A DNA stretch of 64,000 nt from Marinomonas sp. KMM3893 (GTDB lineage Bacteria; Pseudomonadota; Gammaproteobacteria; Pseudomonadales; Marinomonadaceae): NCBI RefSeq assembly GCF_004352855.1, contig NZ_SJSC01000001.1, positions 558,001 through 622,000 on the forward strand, written 5' to 3'. Below are positions 1 through 8,244 of the stretch, one piece after another. The notes beneath the pieces were generated by a model. The model was given only the letters and a program-made list of their open reading frames with translations, had not been told where the DNA came from and searched no databases. A program made the position numbers and the translations under genes. Within the stretch, counting starts at the first letter, position 1, and each line of letters begins with the position of its first letter.

Positions 1-2
1 AA

Positions 3-305
3 GCCTCCATACTCTTAGGCTCTGCAGTTTGGGCTTTGGGTATTGCTTGCCTAGGTTCTTTCAGCTTTATGAGTGATGTCACTATGTTCGGCAAAACAAC
101 GTTCGACTTCTTAGATTACATTACCGCCAATATCATGATGCCGCTTGGTGGTATTTTGACCGCTATCTTTGCTGGCTGGTTTGTTAAAAGCAAATACGCG
201 AAAGAAGAACTTAGCATTTCTGATGCCTTTTATCGCTTCTGGCGATTCGCAATTCGCTTCATTGCCCCGATCGCCATTGCGATTGTGTTCTATCTGAACC
301 TGTAA
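3..305 (+). CDS. Sodium-dependent symporter (NSS/SNF family), C-terminal end only
   Basis: The reading frame is open from the window edge to a TAA at 303-305, so this is the last 100 residues of a gene that begins outside the window. It shows two hydrophobic segments. The stretch NIMMPLGGILTAIFAGWFV followed by a basic loop and a final helix is typical of the last transmembrane helices of bacterial neurotransmitter:sodium symporters, which import amino acids or related solutes with Na+. The substrate cannot be told from this fragment. An ideal intrinsic terminator follows at once, so the gene is the end of its transcript. Confidence 0.8.
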   Translation, partial: ASILLGSAVWALGIACLGSFSFMSDVTMFGKTTFDFLDYITANIMMPLGGILTAIFAGWFVKSKYAKEELSISDAFYRFWRFAIRFIAPIAIAIVFYLNL

Positions 306-320
306 TGAGGCCATAGTACG

Positions 321-358
321 AAAAAAGCCCCGTTGACAAGGCGTCACGGGGCTTTTTT
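321..358 (+). terminator. Rho-independent terminator of the symporter gene
   Basis: AAAAAAGCCCCG (321-332) pairs with CGGGGCTTTTTT (347-358); an inner TGAC/GTCA stem extends it. It has U-tracts on both strands and so could act in both directions, although the DUF2061 gene on the other strand ends about 65 bases away. Confidence 0.9.
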
Positions 359-425
359 ATGGCGTATTCTTGATCTGAGGAAAAACACCAAAGACGCTCT
401 ACATTCGCGTCTTATCATACCAAGA

Positions 426-683
426 TCACATGCCTCTTAGGGCGTAACTTTCACTCGCTGCTTGCCAAGCATTATCAAACTTTGATGCTTTCTTCATGCT
501 GTGATTTTTCTTCGTGCTGTCATGTTTTGTCCAAAACAGCTCATGAAAGTAAAAAGCAACCGTGTTAATCGCAGGCTCAACAATGGCAACCAAGCCACCA
601 ACAATAAAACTTCCAGTAATTAAATAAGCCACGCTAAAGGCAATGGTAAAGTGCATAACAGCAAAAGTAATGGTCTTAGTCAT
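426..683 (-). CDS. DUF2061 small membrane protein
   Basis: An 85-residue protein with two predicted membrane segments in its first 50 residues (FAVMHFTIAFSVAYLITGSF and a second helix ending near AFYFHELFW), the pattern of the DUF2061 family. Its function is unknown. The C-terminal third is basic and hydrophilic and probably cytoplasmic. The start is supported by a GAGGAG ribosome-binding site eight bases upstream. It is a single-gene unit: the MerR gene upstream on the same strand ends 108 bases away and an AT-rich inverted repeat lies between them. Confidence 0.75.
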   Translation of the reverse strand: MTKTITFAVMHFTIAFSVAYLITGSFIVGGLVAIVEPAINTVAFYFHELFWTKHDSTKKNHSMKKASKFDNAWQAASESYALRGM

Positions 684-733
684 GTGATTCTCCTCGTTTT
701 GTCTCTTAGTTATAGACTACTCGAGGCACATAA

Positions 734-761
734 ATAGATAAAATATATTATTGTTATCTAT
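734..761. repeat. AT-rich inverted repeat upstream of the DUF2061 gene
   Basis: ATAGATAA (734-741) and TTATCTAT (754-761) form perfect 8-base arms with a 12-base spacer. The repeat sits about 50 bases upstream of the DUF2061 start and 31 bases past the MerR stop. It could be an operator or a weak hairpin; there is no U-tract to make it a clear terminator. Confidence 0.35.
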
Positions 762-791
762 CTAATAGTTTTTTAAATTCACACAATCCAT

Positions 792-1691
792 TTACTCCTC
801 ACCACCTAGCCTTTCTAGTGTCGCCGTCACGCCTTCTAACGCCTCAGAATACACCTTCACCGAGCCAATTTCAGTCATGTCATCAGCGTGCGCCGCTAAC
901 CAGAAACTGGCACCAATTAAGGCAACTGGCTCACCCCATGCATCCAATGCAGTAATCAAATCCGTGGATTTAGGTGCGAGTTCATTTTCACAAAATGCAA
1001 TAAGTGCACTCGGCTCAAGCCCTTCTATCAGTGCTTGCCAATCTTGGCCAGAGGACATATTGGGCAAAACACAACAAGCGAAACCTTGATCGCTAAACAG
1101 CGCAGACGCCATATAACACCAAAGTGTACGCTCTCCATACAACCCAGTAATTAACACCTTAGGGGCATTTACATGTTGGTTTTTAAGCGACGCAAGACGG
1201 CCAGCTAAACAACGACTCAATACTGCGTTGCAGAAGCGCGCATGCACACCAACAGTCAGTTGTTCTAGGCTGGGCAATATCCAATTTTTAAACGCTACTA
1301 AAGGAGGATATTGGGAGAATATCTGCTGATATAAATGCTCTATTTTATCTTCATTAAATTGTCGTGACAGATTGATCAATGAAGCCTGCCACTCTATCCA
1401 TTCCGTTGCTGGGGTAACATTTTCAGCACTTTCCTCACGATCAAGCAATGCTCTGACTTTACTCACGGCCACACCTTGTTGCACCCATCGAACAATGGCG
1501 TCAACGCGCGCAACATCCTCTTCACTGTAAAGTCGATGGCCCTTTTCTGTACGCTGCGGTTTAAGCAAACCATAGCGGCGCTCCCATGCTCTTAAGGTCA
1601 CAGAATTCACCCCAGTTTTTGCCGATAGAGTACGAATAGGAAAATTCACCTCTTCGCTTTCTGTGTTCAACTCAATCATATCTTGGTCCAC
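792..1691 (-). CDS. MerR-family regulator of the photolyase cluster, cobalamin motifs lost
   Basis: A MerR-type DNA-binding protein of 299 residues. The N-terminal winged-helix is clear (FPIRTLSAKTGVNSVTLRAW, then ERRYGLL and GHRLYSEEDV). The C-terminal half has the length and layout of the B12-binding region of CarH/LitR photoreceptors, but the family signatures are missing. The W-x9-EH motif of the four-helix bundle reads VHARFCNAV, and the cobalamin-ligand motif DxHxxG/ExHxxG reads YGERTLW, with no histidine. It may sense something else or a partner protein, as E. coli BluR and MlrA do. A GTG start at 1691 is preferred because AAGGAAG lies seven bases upstream; an in-frame ATG exists at 1679 and a longer frame to 1778 lacks a good ribosome site. 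It is divergent from the FAD oxidoreductase-photolyase operon. Confidence 0.8.
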   Translation of the reverse strand: MDQDMIELNTESEEVNFPIRTLSAKTGVNSVTLRAWERRYGLLKPQRTEKGHRLYSEEDVARVDAIVRWVQQGVAVSKVRALLDREESAENVTPATEWIEWQASLINLSRQFNEDKIEHLYQQIFSQYPPLVAFKNWILPSLEQLTVGVHARFCNAVLSRCLAGRLASLKNQHVNAPKVLITGLYGERTLWCYMASALFSDQGFACCVLPNMSSGQDWQALIEGLEPSALIAFCENELAPKSTDLITALDAWGEPVALIGASFWLAAHADDMTEIGSVKVYSEALEGVTATLERLGGEE

Positions 1692-1818
1692 TTGATCACT
1701 TCCTTTCTTATTATCCGCCTCTATTACTTGGCGCCACCAAACGCAGTCTTTCAGCGCCATGATGGCTTTCGAGTTCATTAATAATAGTTGATATCAAAAT
1801 ATTATACAGTGTTTCTTT

Positions 1819-1898
1819 TTGTACAACACTATTGCTTTTGTTATACGAGCTACTATATTGTATAAGAATAAGTGTTACAAAACTAAAGGATGTACAAG
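1819..1898. promoter_or_regulatory. Repeated TTGTA-type words in the divergent MerR/photolyase promoter
   Basis: TTGTACAAC (1819-1827), TTGTTATAC (1838-1846) and TTGTATAAG (1858-1866) recur at 19-20-base steps, i.e. two helical turns, with further related words near 1873 (TGTTACAAA) and 1890 (ATGTACAAG). The MlrA/BluR/LitR branch of the MerR family is known to bind TTGTACA-type half-sites, so this is a plausible operator array for the divergent regulator. No clean -35/-10 pair was assigned. Confidence 0.45.
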
Positions 1899-1899
1899 T

Positions 1900-2922
1900 A
1901 TGAAGCATGCCCAGATACCCACAAACACTTCGTTACTCTACGATGTCGCCATTATTGGTGCGGGCATTGCTGGAAGCCTTTGTGCAAACCTATTAAGCAA
2001 AGCTGGTCATCAAGTCTGTGTGCTGGAAAAAAGCCGTGGTACTGGCGGCCGAGCTGGCAGCAAGCGACTAAACGATGAACAAAGCTGCGACCTTGGTACC
2101 CCCTTTATTCGCTCTACTCAGGCAAGCACTCAAGCTATTTTAGCGGCCCTTAGTGACATAGGTGTCGCCCAACGTTGGCCGCAGTTACCACAAAAAGAGC
2201 AAGAAAATGACGCACAATATTATGTAGGCACACCTAAAATGAGTGCACTTACACGCCATTGGCTCAATAACATCGCGTTGATTTCAAACACTCGAATACA
2301 CCATATTGAGCGTATAAAAAAGCAAAATGAAGACTGCTGGCAATTGCATAACGACCATTACAGCAAACACTTTTTTGCCAAACGCATCGTCATAGCAACG
2401 CCCGCACCACAAGCGGCGATCTTACTTGCCAACACCCCAGACATTGACACATTGCTACTAAAAGCGATTCAAGCCGGACAGACATACCAGTCGCAATGGG
2501 CAATGTGGCTAGAAACAGAGACAAGTACGCTTCCATCCATAATCGAAGCGACAGATTCCCCGCTAGCAAGGTTGATTAAAGACAACCAGAAACCTTGCAG
2601 AACGCCAGCACAAGAACGCTGGGTGCTACAAACGACACCAGAATGGGCTCAGAAACATCTGAACAAAGAAAACCAAGAAATTACCGAGCTGTTGACCAAG
2701 GCCTTTAAAGAGCAAACACAGCTCACCCCTAGCGCCTACGGAGAGCCTCATCGATGGTTATTAAGTCGCTCCCAGCCGATAGTAGAAAACGCGCCCTATT
2801 TATGGGACAAGCAGCAAGACATTGGTCTTATTGGCGACTGGCTATCCCAAGGTGACGCAGAAGGAGCCATGCTTAGCGCACTCTCTTTATGCGACCACCT
2901 TAGCAATGAACTCAGCGAATAA
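1900..2922 (+). CDS. FAD/NAD(P)-dependent oxidoreductase, renalase/amine-oxidase-like
   Basis: A 340-residue flavoprotein. The N-terminus has a Rossmann dinucleotide fold with GAGIAGS, an acidic end of the second strand (VLEKS) and the GTGGR turn typical of FAD-dependent amine oxidases and renalase-like proteins. No signal peptide is seen, so it is cytoplasmic. Proteins of this kind are often found beside photolyases in light- or stress-induced gene clusters; the substrate is unknown. The start at 1900 has AAGGATG nine bases upstream; a longer frame from 1819 runs through the operator-like repeats and is unlikely. It is the first gene of a tight operon with the next two genes (gaps of 22 and 9 bases). 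Confidence 0.8.
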   Translation: MKHAQIPTNTSLLYDVAIIGAGIAGSLCANLLSKAGHQVCVLEKSRGTGGRAGSKRLNDEQSCDLGTPFIRSTQASTQAILAALSDIGVAQRWPQLPQKEQENDAQYYVGTPKMSALTRHWLNNIALISNTRIHHIERIKKQNEDCWQLHNDHYSKHFFAKRIVIATPAPQAAILLANTPDIDTLLLKAIQAGQTYQSQWAMWLETETSTLPSIIEATDSPLARLIKDNQKPCRTPAQERWVLQTTPEWAQKHLNKENQEITELLTKAFKEQTQLTPSAYGEPHRWLLSRSQPIVENAPYLWDKQQDIGLIGDWLSQGDAEGAMLSALSLCDHLSNELSE

Positions 2923-2944
2923 CTTACCCTAGTTGGAGAGTATT

Positions 2945-3943
2945 ATGACAACCCCAAACACTATCTCACACGCTTCTTTATCAGCCGACCACTTGTCCCA
3001 TAAAATTCCGGTCGGCATCAGCGCCTGTTTATTAGGTGATAATGTGCGCTTTAACGGCGGGCACAGCCGATCCGCTTATTGCGATACGAGCTTGAGCGAT
3101 TATTTTGAATACCAGAAATTTTGCCCTGAAGTGGCAGCTGGATTTGGCACTCCAAGACCGACCGTTCGCCTAGAAGGCGATCCAAGCAACCCTAGAATGA
3201 CCTACTCAAACCAGAAAGGCGGCGATATTACCGCCACTTTCATGGACGCGACTCGCCCTTATTTAGACAAATTAGAGCATCTTGATGGCTATATCCTCAT
3301 GAAAAACTCACCAAGCTGCGGTTTAGAGCGCATCAAGGTCTATCAAGAAAATGGCCATCCTCATATGGAACGCAGCGCCGGTTTATTCACCAAAGCATTA
3401 AAAGAACGCTACCCATTGCTGCCAATGGAAGAGGATGGGCGTCTAAATGACCCAGCGTTAAAAGAAAACTTTCTGCTGCGCGTGTTTGCGCATCACGAAT
3501 TTCGTCACAGCGTCACAGCAAAACCGAGTATGAAGGCGCTAATTGCTTTTCATAGTCGTTATAAATATCTCGTGATGGCGCATTCGCAACCTGCTTATAA
3601 GGCGTTAGGAAAAATGCTATCAGGCAATGATCCGAGACCTTTTGAGGCATTAAAAGAAGCCTACTTTCAGGCCTTGATGACAACCCTATCCACACCTGCG
3701 AAACGCAAAAACCACTGTAATGCGTTAATGCACCTAGTAGGGTATTTAAAACGTTCGGTGGATGTCTCAATCCGCAAAGACATTATCGGTGTGATTGAGC
3801 AATACCGTCGTGGCGAAGTGAATCTGGCCACGCCGATGACATTGCTCGGCCATTATCTGAACCACTATGGTAGTCAGTACGTAAAAGAACAGCGCTACTT
3901 TGCACCTTACCCAAGCGCTTTAGGCATTCGTAACACAGTTTAG
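2945..3943 (+). CDS. DUF523-DUF1722 fusion protein (YbgA-like)
   Basis: A 332-residue protein with two known domains of unknown function. The N-terminal DUF523 shows the cysteine-containing ISACLLGDNVRFNGGH and the FCPEVAAGFGTPRP motif. The C-terminal DUF1722 (from about residue 190) shows HSRYKYLVMAHSQPAYKALG. In many bacteria this fusion lies next to phr; E. coli ybgA precedes phrB in the same way, which suggests a role in the same light or DNA-damage response, but no activity is established. The ATG at 2945 is chosen because GGAGAG lies just upstream; the frame extends to a TTG at 2933. The photolyase gene starts nine bases after the stop. Confidence 0.85.
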   Translation: MTTPNTISHASLSADHLSHKIPVGISACLLGDNVRFNGGHSRSAYCDTSLSDYFEYQKFCPEVAAGFGTPRPTVRLEGDPSNPRMTYSNQKGGDITATFMDATRPYLDKLEHLDGYILMKNSPSCGLERIKVYQENGHPHMERSAGLFTKALKERYPLLPMEEDGRLNDPALKENFLLRVFAHHEFRHSVTAKPSMKALIAFHSRYKYLVMAHSQPAYKALGKMLSGNDPRPFEALKEAYFQALMTTLSTPAKRKNHCNALMHLVGYLKRSVDVSIRKDIIGVIEQYRRGEVNLATPMTLLGHYLNHYGSQYVKEQRYFAPYPSALGIRNTV

Positions 3944-3952
3944 GACTTTATT

Positions 3953-5362
3953 ATGGCTATTAAACACCTTGTTTGGCTTCGCAATGACCTTCGCTGGCTC
4001 GACAACCCTGCGCTTTATTACGCGGCGCTTGAAGGGAACATTCGAGTACTGGTGACTGCAACGCCAACGCAATGGAAAAAACACCACGAATCCAAGGCTA
4101 AAATAGGATTGCGAGCCGGGTTGATTCGTCGATTATTTGCAAAACTAGCAGACTCTGGCATTCCTGCAGAACTGATTACTGTGGATACGTTTGACGATCT
4201 ACCAGATGCCCTTGAGCGCTATTGTTTAAGCCATGGCGTAGAGCACATTTGGTTTAATCAAGACATTCCGATTGACGAACAACAAAGGGACCAAGGGGTC
4301 AGCCAACAGTTAAGAGGCAAAGGCATTGAAAGCCATCCCCAAAGTGTCGATTTGATCGTGCCGAATGCAGTATTAAGCCAACAAGGGACGCCCTTCAAAG
4401 TCTTTACTCCCTTCTTTAAACGCTGGCTGTCCTTGCTCTCCATGCAAGATTGGCAACCATTGCCGGAGCCCGCGCCTCAAGGTGAAGCCCTTGACTTTAT
4501 CGAGCCTGAAATCCATTGGGATCAAACCTATCGAGATGACCTATGGATACCAGATCAAGAGATAGCAAAACAAAAGCTCTGGCACTTTTGTTACACCAAA
4601 GAGGCCGATTATCAGGCAAAACGTGATTATCCCATGGAACCTGGAACAAGCACCTTATCGCCTTATCTGGCGTTGGGTGCACTCGGTCCAAGAGAATGTT
4701 TATTTGCGATCCAATATGTCTGTGAGCAAACCGATCGCCGATGGCAAGACAGTATTTGGCTAAAAGAATTGGCTTGGCGTGACTTCTACCGCCAACTAAT
4801 GGGCCACTTTTCTTTTCTAGCGATGGGAAAACCTTTTAAGAACGAAACCGACTTTATTCGCTGGAATCAAGATGAGGCACTGTTTGAGGCTTGGACACAA
4901 GGCAACACAGGCTTTCCCATCGTTGATGCCGCCATGAGACAACTCAATCAAACAGGCTGGATGCACAACCGACTGAGAATGGTTAGCGCCAGTTTTTTAA
5001 GCAAATTAATCTTTGCCGATTGGCGCAAGGGCGAAGCGTATTTTATGAGTAAGTTAGTCGATGGTGAATTCTCAGCCAACAATGGAGGCTGGCAATGGAG
5101 CGCGTCTACAGGCTGCGATGCCGCCCCTTACTTTCGAGTGTTCAACCCTACCCGTCAATCTGAGACTTACGATGCAAAGGGGGACTTCATCCGACGCTTT
5201 GTTCCCGAGTTGAAAACACTGGATGCAAAGTCGATTCATAACCCATCGCCTGCGCAAAGAATCGAATGCGGCTACCCCTCCCCGATACTTGATTACAAAG
5301 CAGCGCGGCTTGCGGCGATTCAATCCTTTGCTGACTTAAAGGAGATTAAAGAGCATAAGTAA
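3953..5362 (+). CDS. phrB: Deoxyribodipyrimidine photolyase (class I CPD)
   Basis: A 469-residue flavoprotein that uses near-UV/blue light to split cyclobutane pyrimidine dimers in DNA. The N-terminal antenna domain begins with LVWLRNDLRWLDNPAL. The catalytic FAD domain shows WLKELAWRDFYRQLM, the GFPIVDAAMRQL helix, MHNRLRM and the highly conserved NNGGWQW-AST-DAAPYFR-FNP block carrying the electron-transfer tryptophans and FAD contacts. Length matches E. coli PhrB (472). It is the last gene of the operon started by the FAD oxidoreductase; no strong terminator was seen in the following 170 bases. Confidence 0.97.
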   Translation: MAIKHLVWLRNDLRWLDNPALYYAALEGNIRVLVTATPTQWKKHHESKAKIGLRAGLIRRLFAKLADSGIPAELITVDTFDDLPDALERYCLSHGVEHIWFNQDIPIDEQQRDQGVSQQLRGKGIESHPQSVDLIVPNAVLSQQGTPFKVFTPFFKRWLSLLSMQDWQPLPEPAPQGEALDFIEPEIHWDQTYRDDLWIPDQEIAKQKLWHFCYTKEADYQAKRDYPMEPGTSTLSPYLALGALGPRECLFAIQYVCEQTDRRWQDSIWLKELAWRDFYRQLMGHFSFLAMGKPFKNETDFIRWNQDEALFEAWTQGNTGFPIVDAAMRQLNQTGWMHNRLRMVSASFLSKLIFADWRKGEAYFMSKLVDGEFSANNGGWQWSASTGCDAAPYFRVFNPTRQSETYDAKGDFIRRFVPELKTLDAKSIHNPSPAQRIECGYPSPILDYKAARLAAIQSFADLKEIKEHK

Positions 5363-5492
5363 GCTGGGCATTGCTGACAATAATCCAGTGCATTAGTTAC
5401 TTTCCCATTTTTAAAATGCAGACTATGATTAGAGCTATAAATTGTTTACCTTATAATAGACTTACTCGCCTAAAGTTAATAATTATAAAGAG

Positions 5493-5521
5493 TTTAACCA
5501 ATGGCTTTGAAAGCATATAAT
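5493..5521 (+). promoter_or_regulatory. Candidate sigma70 promoter of the MarR regulator gene
   Basis: TTTAAC (5493-5498) and a perfect TATAAT (5516-5521) are separated by 17 bases and lie just before the ATG at 5536, giving a very short leader. A second TATAAT at 5452-5457 has a poorer -35. Sequence match only. Confidence 0.4.
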
Positions 5522-5535
5522 TTGCGGAAATTTTA

Positions 5536-6033
5536 ATGGATAACACTCGTAACATGTCAGAATCTCAACACCTCCATGATGTGCTCGTTCATCTGAGACG
5601 CATCATCCGCGCCACGGACTTACAATCAAAACGTGTTGTTAAAGCCTGCGGACTTACTATTCCCCAAATCATGGTACTTCGGTCAATTGAAGAGCTAGGT
5701 GATGTTACTGTTCGTAAGATTTCAGACAGTGTTTCACTAAGCCAAGCAACGGTAACCACCATTTTAAACCGCTTGGAAGACCGCAAACTCGTAGAACGAG
5801 TCCGAGCACAAAAAGATAAGCGCATCGTCAATGCAAGATTAACTGAAATGGGGCGCTCTATTTTACAGACTACGCCACCGCTACTTCATGAGAAATTCAT
5901 TGGTGAATTCGAGTCTTTACAAGGCTGGGAACAAACCCAAGTGCTATCATCTCTGCAACGAATCGCCATCATGATGGACGCTGAAAGCATTGATGCGGCA
6001 CCATTATTGGATATCAACTCTCCAAATATCTAA
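5536..6033 (+). CDS. MarR-family osmolyte regulator, CosR/EctR-like
   Basis: A 165-residue MarR-type repressor. The winged helix-turn-helix is evident (LTIPQIMVLRSIEELGDVTV, ISDSVSLSQATVTTILNRLE, then the wing with KDKRIVNARLTEMG). The overall sequence pattern resembles Vibrio CosR and methanotroph EctR, which repress ectoine synthesis and betaine uptake genes at low salinity. It precedes a betaine ABC transporter in the same orientation, separated by its own terminator. The transporter promoter carries a palindrome with EctR-like geometry (6215-6230), so control of that operon is likely; this link is inferred. Confidence 0.8.
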   Translation: MDNTRNMSESQHLHDVLVHLRRIIRATDLQSKRVVKACGLTIPQIMVLRSIEELGDVTVRKISDSVSLSQATVTTILNRLEDRKLVERVRAQKDKRIVNARLTEMGRSILQTTPPLLHEKFIGEFESLQGWEQTQVLSSLQRIAIMMDAESIDAAPLLDINSPNI

Positions 6034-6051
6034 GACACAACAATTTGCAAC

Positions 6052-6087
6052 AAAAGCTCACTGGTGGAAACAAGTGAGCTTTTTTTT
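6052..6087 (+). terminator. Rho-independent terminator of the MarR regulator gene
   Basis: AAAAGCTCACT (6052-6062) pairs with AGTGAGCTTTT (6073-6083) and runs into eight Ts. It separates the regulator from the transporter operon. Confidence 0.9.
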
Positions 6088-6191
6088 GCCTTTTTCAGCT
6101 AAAAACAAGCTAAACCTCGCCCAAAACGCCTCTTTTCGTTCCTTTTTATATGCTAAAAAAAAGTCATTTCTGACACCAATATGACAAACAT

Positions 6192-6230
6192 TTGATAAAT
6201 TCATTTAGATGTGTAAACTAATTTTAGTTT
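6192..6230 (+). promoter_or_regulatory. Candidate promoter with MarR-type palindrome for the betaine transporter operon
   Basis: TTGATA (6192-6197) and TAAACT (6214-6219), 16 bases apart, form a plausible -35/-10 pair. The palindrome AAACTAA-TT-TTAGTTT (6215-6230) overlaps the -10. Two half-sites separated by two bases over the -10 is the arrangement reported for the EctR operator, which fits repression by the adjacent MarR-family protein. Confidence 0.5.
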
Positions 6231-6268
6231 GATGACTAATAATTATAGATCACAACAGGAACCTAACC

Positions 6269-7273
6269 ATGTATACCAAAAGCCTTATTGCTGGTGTTTT
6301 AACACTTGCAGCGACCTCGTCATTTGCAGCAGCAAGCAGCTGTGGCAAAGTACAAATCGCAGATATGAACTGGAATTCAGCGTCCTTTATGGCCAATGTT
6401 GATAAATTTATTCTTAATAACGGCTACGGCTGTGACGCAGAATTAATACCAGGAGACACCATGCCAACCAGTACTTCCATGGTTGAAAAAGGGCAACCCG
6501 ACATAGCCCCAGAAATGTGGACAAACGCGGTCAGTGAGCTGATTGATCGAGGTGTAAAAGAAAAACGCCTAAGCATCGCTGGTAAATCGTTATCAGATGG
6601 TGGCGAAGAAGGTTTCTGGGTTCCAAAATACATGGTCGATAAAGACCCATCATTGGCGACCATTCAGGGTGTGATGAAACACGCTAAAGAGTTCCCAAAC
6701 CCTGAAAACGATGCTGTTTCGGCCTTTTATGGCTGTCCTGCTGGATGGGGCTGCCAAATAAGTGCTGGCAATTTATTTAAGGCACTTCACCTTGAAGACG
6801 CTGGTTTTGAGTTAATTGATCCAGGTTCAGCGGCGGGGCTATCTGGCTCATTAAGCCGTGCCTATGAGCGCAAAGCACCTTGGTTTGGTTACTACTGGGC
6901 ACCAACGGCCATTTTAGGCAAATATGAAATGGTTAAGGTAGATTTTGGCTCAGGTATTAACCAAGAGCACTACATGAACTGTATTACGAAAGACAGTTGC
7001 CTAGATCCTAAAGTGACTATGTATCCACCTTCCCCTGTGTACAGCATCACCACAACCGAGTTTGCTAAACGTGCACCACAAGCCTATGCCTACACGGCAA
7101 AACGCTCATTTACTAACGCTCAGATGAACAAGCTACTTGCTTGGATGGAAGACAACCAAGCGGATGGCCAGTACGCCGCTGAGAACTTCATGATGAACCA
7201 TGAAGACATTTGGTCTAAATGGGTAAATAAAGACGTGAAAGCCAAACTTGACAAAGCTATCAACAATCTATAA
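6269..7273 (+). CDS. proX: Glycine betaine/proline betaine ABC transporter, substrate-binding protein
   Basis: A 334-residue periplasmic binding protein of the OpuAC/ProX family that captures quaternary ammonium osmolytes. A classical signal peptide covers residues 1 to about 22 (ending ATSSFAAASS). Mature regions show IADMNWNSASFMANV, QPDIAPEMWTNAV and GYYWAPTAILGKYEM, with tryptophans suited to an aromatic cage for the trimethylammonium group. Several paired cysteines (for example in YGCPAGWGC and MNCITKDSC) may form disulfides. A hairpin without a U-tract follows the stop, then the permease and ATPase genes, forming one operon. The exact ligand among betaine-type compounds is not certain. 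Confidence 0.85.
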   Translation: MYTKSLIAGVLTLAATSSFAAASSCGKVQIADMNWNSASFMANVDKFILNNGYGCDAELIPGDTMPTSTSMVEKGQPDIAPEMWTNAVSELIDRGVKEKRLSIAGKSLSDGGEEGFWVPKYMVDKDPSLATIQGVMKHAKEFPNPENDAVSAFYGCPAGWGCQISAGNLFKALHLEDAGFELIDPGSAAGLSGSLSRAYERKAPWFGYYWAPTAILGKYEMVKVDFGSGINQEHYMNCITKDSCLDPKVTMYPPSPVYSITTTEFAKRAPQAYAYTAKRSFTNAQMNKLLAWMEDNQADGQYAAENFMMNHEDIWSKWVNKDVKAKLDKAINNL

Positions 7274-7290
7274 TTCGTTAAGATAACAAA

Positions 7291-7312
7291 GAGCCATGCC
7301 TTTGCATGGCTC
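7291..7312 (+). promoter_or_regulatory. Intercistronic hairpin between binding protein and permease genes
   Basis: GAGCCATGC (7291-7299) and GCATGGCTC (7304-7312) form a perfect 9-bp stem with a 4-base loop and no U-tract. Such hairpins often protect the upstream mRNA from 3' decay, raising binding-protein output over permease output. The position between SBP and permease supports this, but it is an inference. Confidence 0.6.
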
Positions 7313-7344
7313 GATACCCTGCTTTACTCTTTGAGACATTATTT

Positions 7345-8244
7345 ATGATAGACAGCTCCTGGTTAACAGAATTTCCAGATATGAGCCGACGTGATCTGCT
7401 GGCCATACGACAAACACTAGACAGTGCCTACCGAACTTTTTCCCGCGCTTACGGCCAATCGATCGAGGACTTTTTCAACCCTCTCTTACACTTCCTTATT
7501 TGGTTTGAAGACCTATTAATACAAACACCTTGGTGGATTGTACTTGCCGCCATTGTCGGCTTAGTTTATGCCGCAACGCGATCATGGCGATTATGCCTAG
7601 GCGTTCTCGCTTCTTTTCTAGCCATTGGTTACTTTGGCATGTGGGAAGACACCATGCGGACACTCAGCATCATTACTGTGTGTACCATATTGTCCATCTG
7701 CATAGGGATTCCCATTGGCATCTTAATGGCAGGCTCCGATAGAGCTCGCTCCATCATCACGCCGCTTCTCGACATCATGCAAACCATGCCTGCGTTTGTC
7801 TACTTGATCCCTGTGGTGATGCTATTGGGCATCGGTAAAATTCCGGGCGTTATTGCGGTGGTCATCTACGCCATTCCACCTGTTATTCGGTTGACAAATT
7901 TGGGCATACGCCTAGTCAACAAAGAAACACTGGAAGCCGCCACAGCTTACGGCGCAACAGCGACACAACGACTGTTCGGTGTACAAATCCCATTGGCCAT
8001 GCCAACGATCATGGCAGGCATTAACCAAACTATTATGATGGCTTTGGCCATGGTGGTAGTGGCCTCTATGATCGGTGTTAAAGGCCTAGGTCAACCGGTG
8101 TTAAAATCCATCACCAACCAATATTTCACTCTCGGGTTACTTAATGGTCTAGCAATTGTCGCATTAGCAATCATTTTCGACCGTGTTTCTCAGACTTATG
8201 CAAAACGCGCTCAAAGACATATGGAAGGAAATGATAATGGATAA
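7345..8244 (+). CDS. proW: Betaine-type ABC transporter, inner-membrane permease
   Basis: A 299-residue ProW/OpuAB-type permease. After a hydrophilic N-terminus of about 60 residues there are five or six membrane helices and the coupling-loop region with LEAATAYGATATQRLFGVQ followed by PLAMPTIMAGINQTIMMALAM. The MQTMPAFVYLIPVVMLLGIG segment is a family hallmark. An in-frame ATG at 7306 lies inside the upstream hairpin, so the ATG at 7345 is preferred, although its ribosome site is weak and translation may depend on coupling. The end overlaps the ATPase gene by eight bases. Confidence 0.88.
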   Translation: MIDSSWLTEFPDMSRRDLLAIRQTLDSAYRTFSRAYGQSIEDFFNPLLHFLIWFEDLLIQTPWWIVLAAIVGLVYAATRSWRLCLGVLASFLAIGYFGMWEDTMRTLSIITVCTILSICIGIPIGILMAGSDRARSIITPLLDIMQTMPAFVYLIPVVMLLGIGKIPGVIAVVIYAIPPVIRLTNLGIRLVNKETLEAATAYGATATQRLFGVQIPLAMPTIMAGINQTIMMALAMVVVASMIGVKGLGQPVLKSITNQYFTLGLLNGLAIVALAIIFDRVSQTYAKRAQRHMEGNDNG

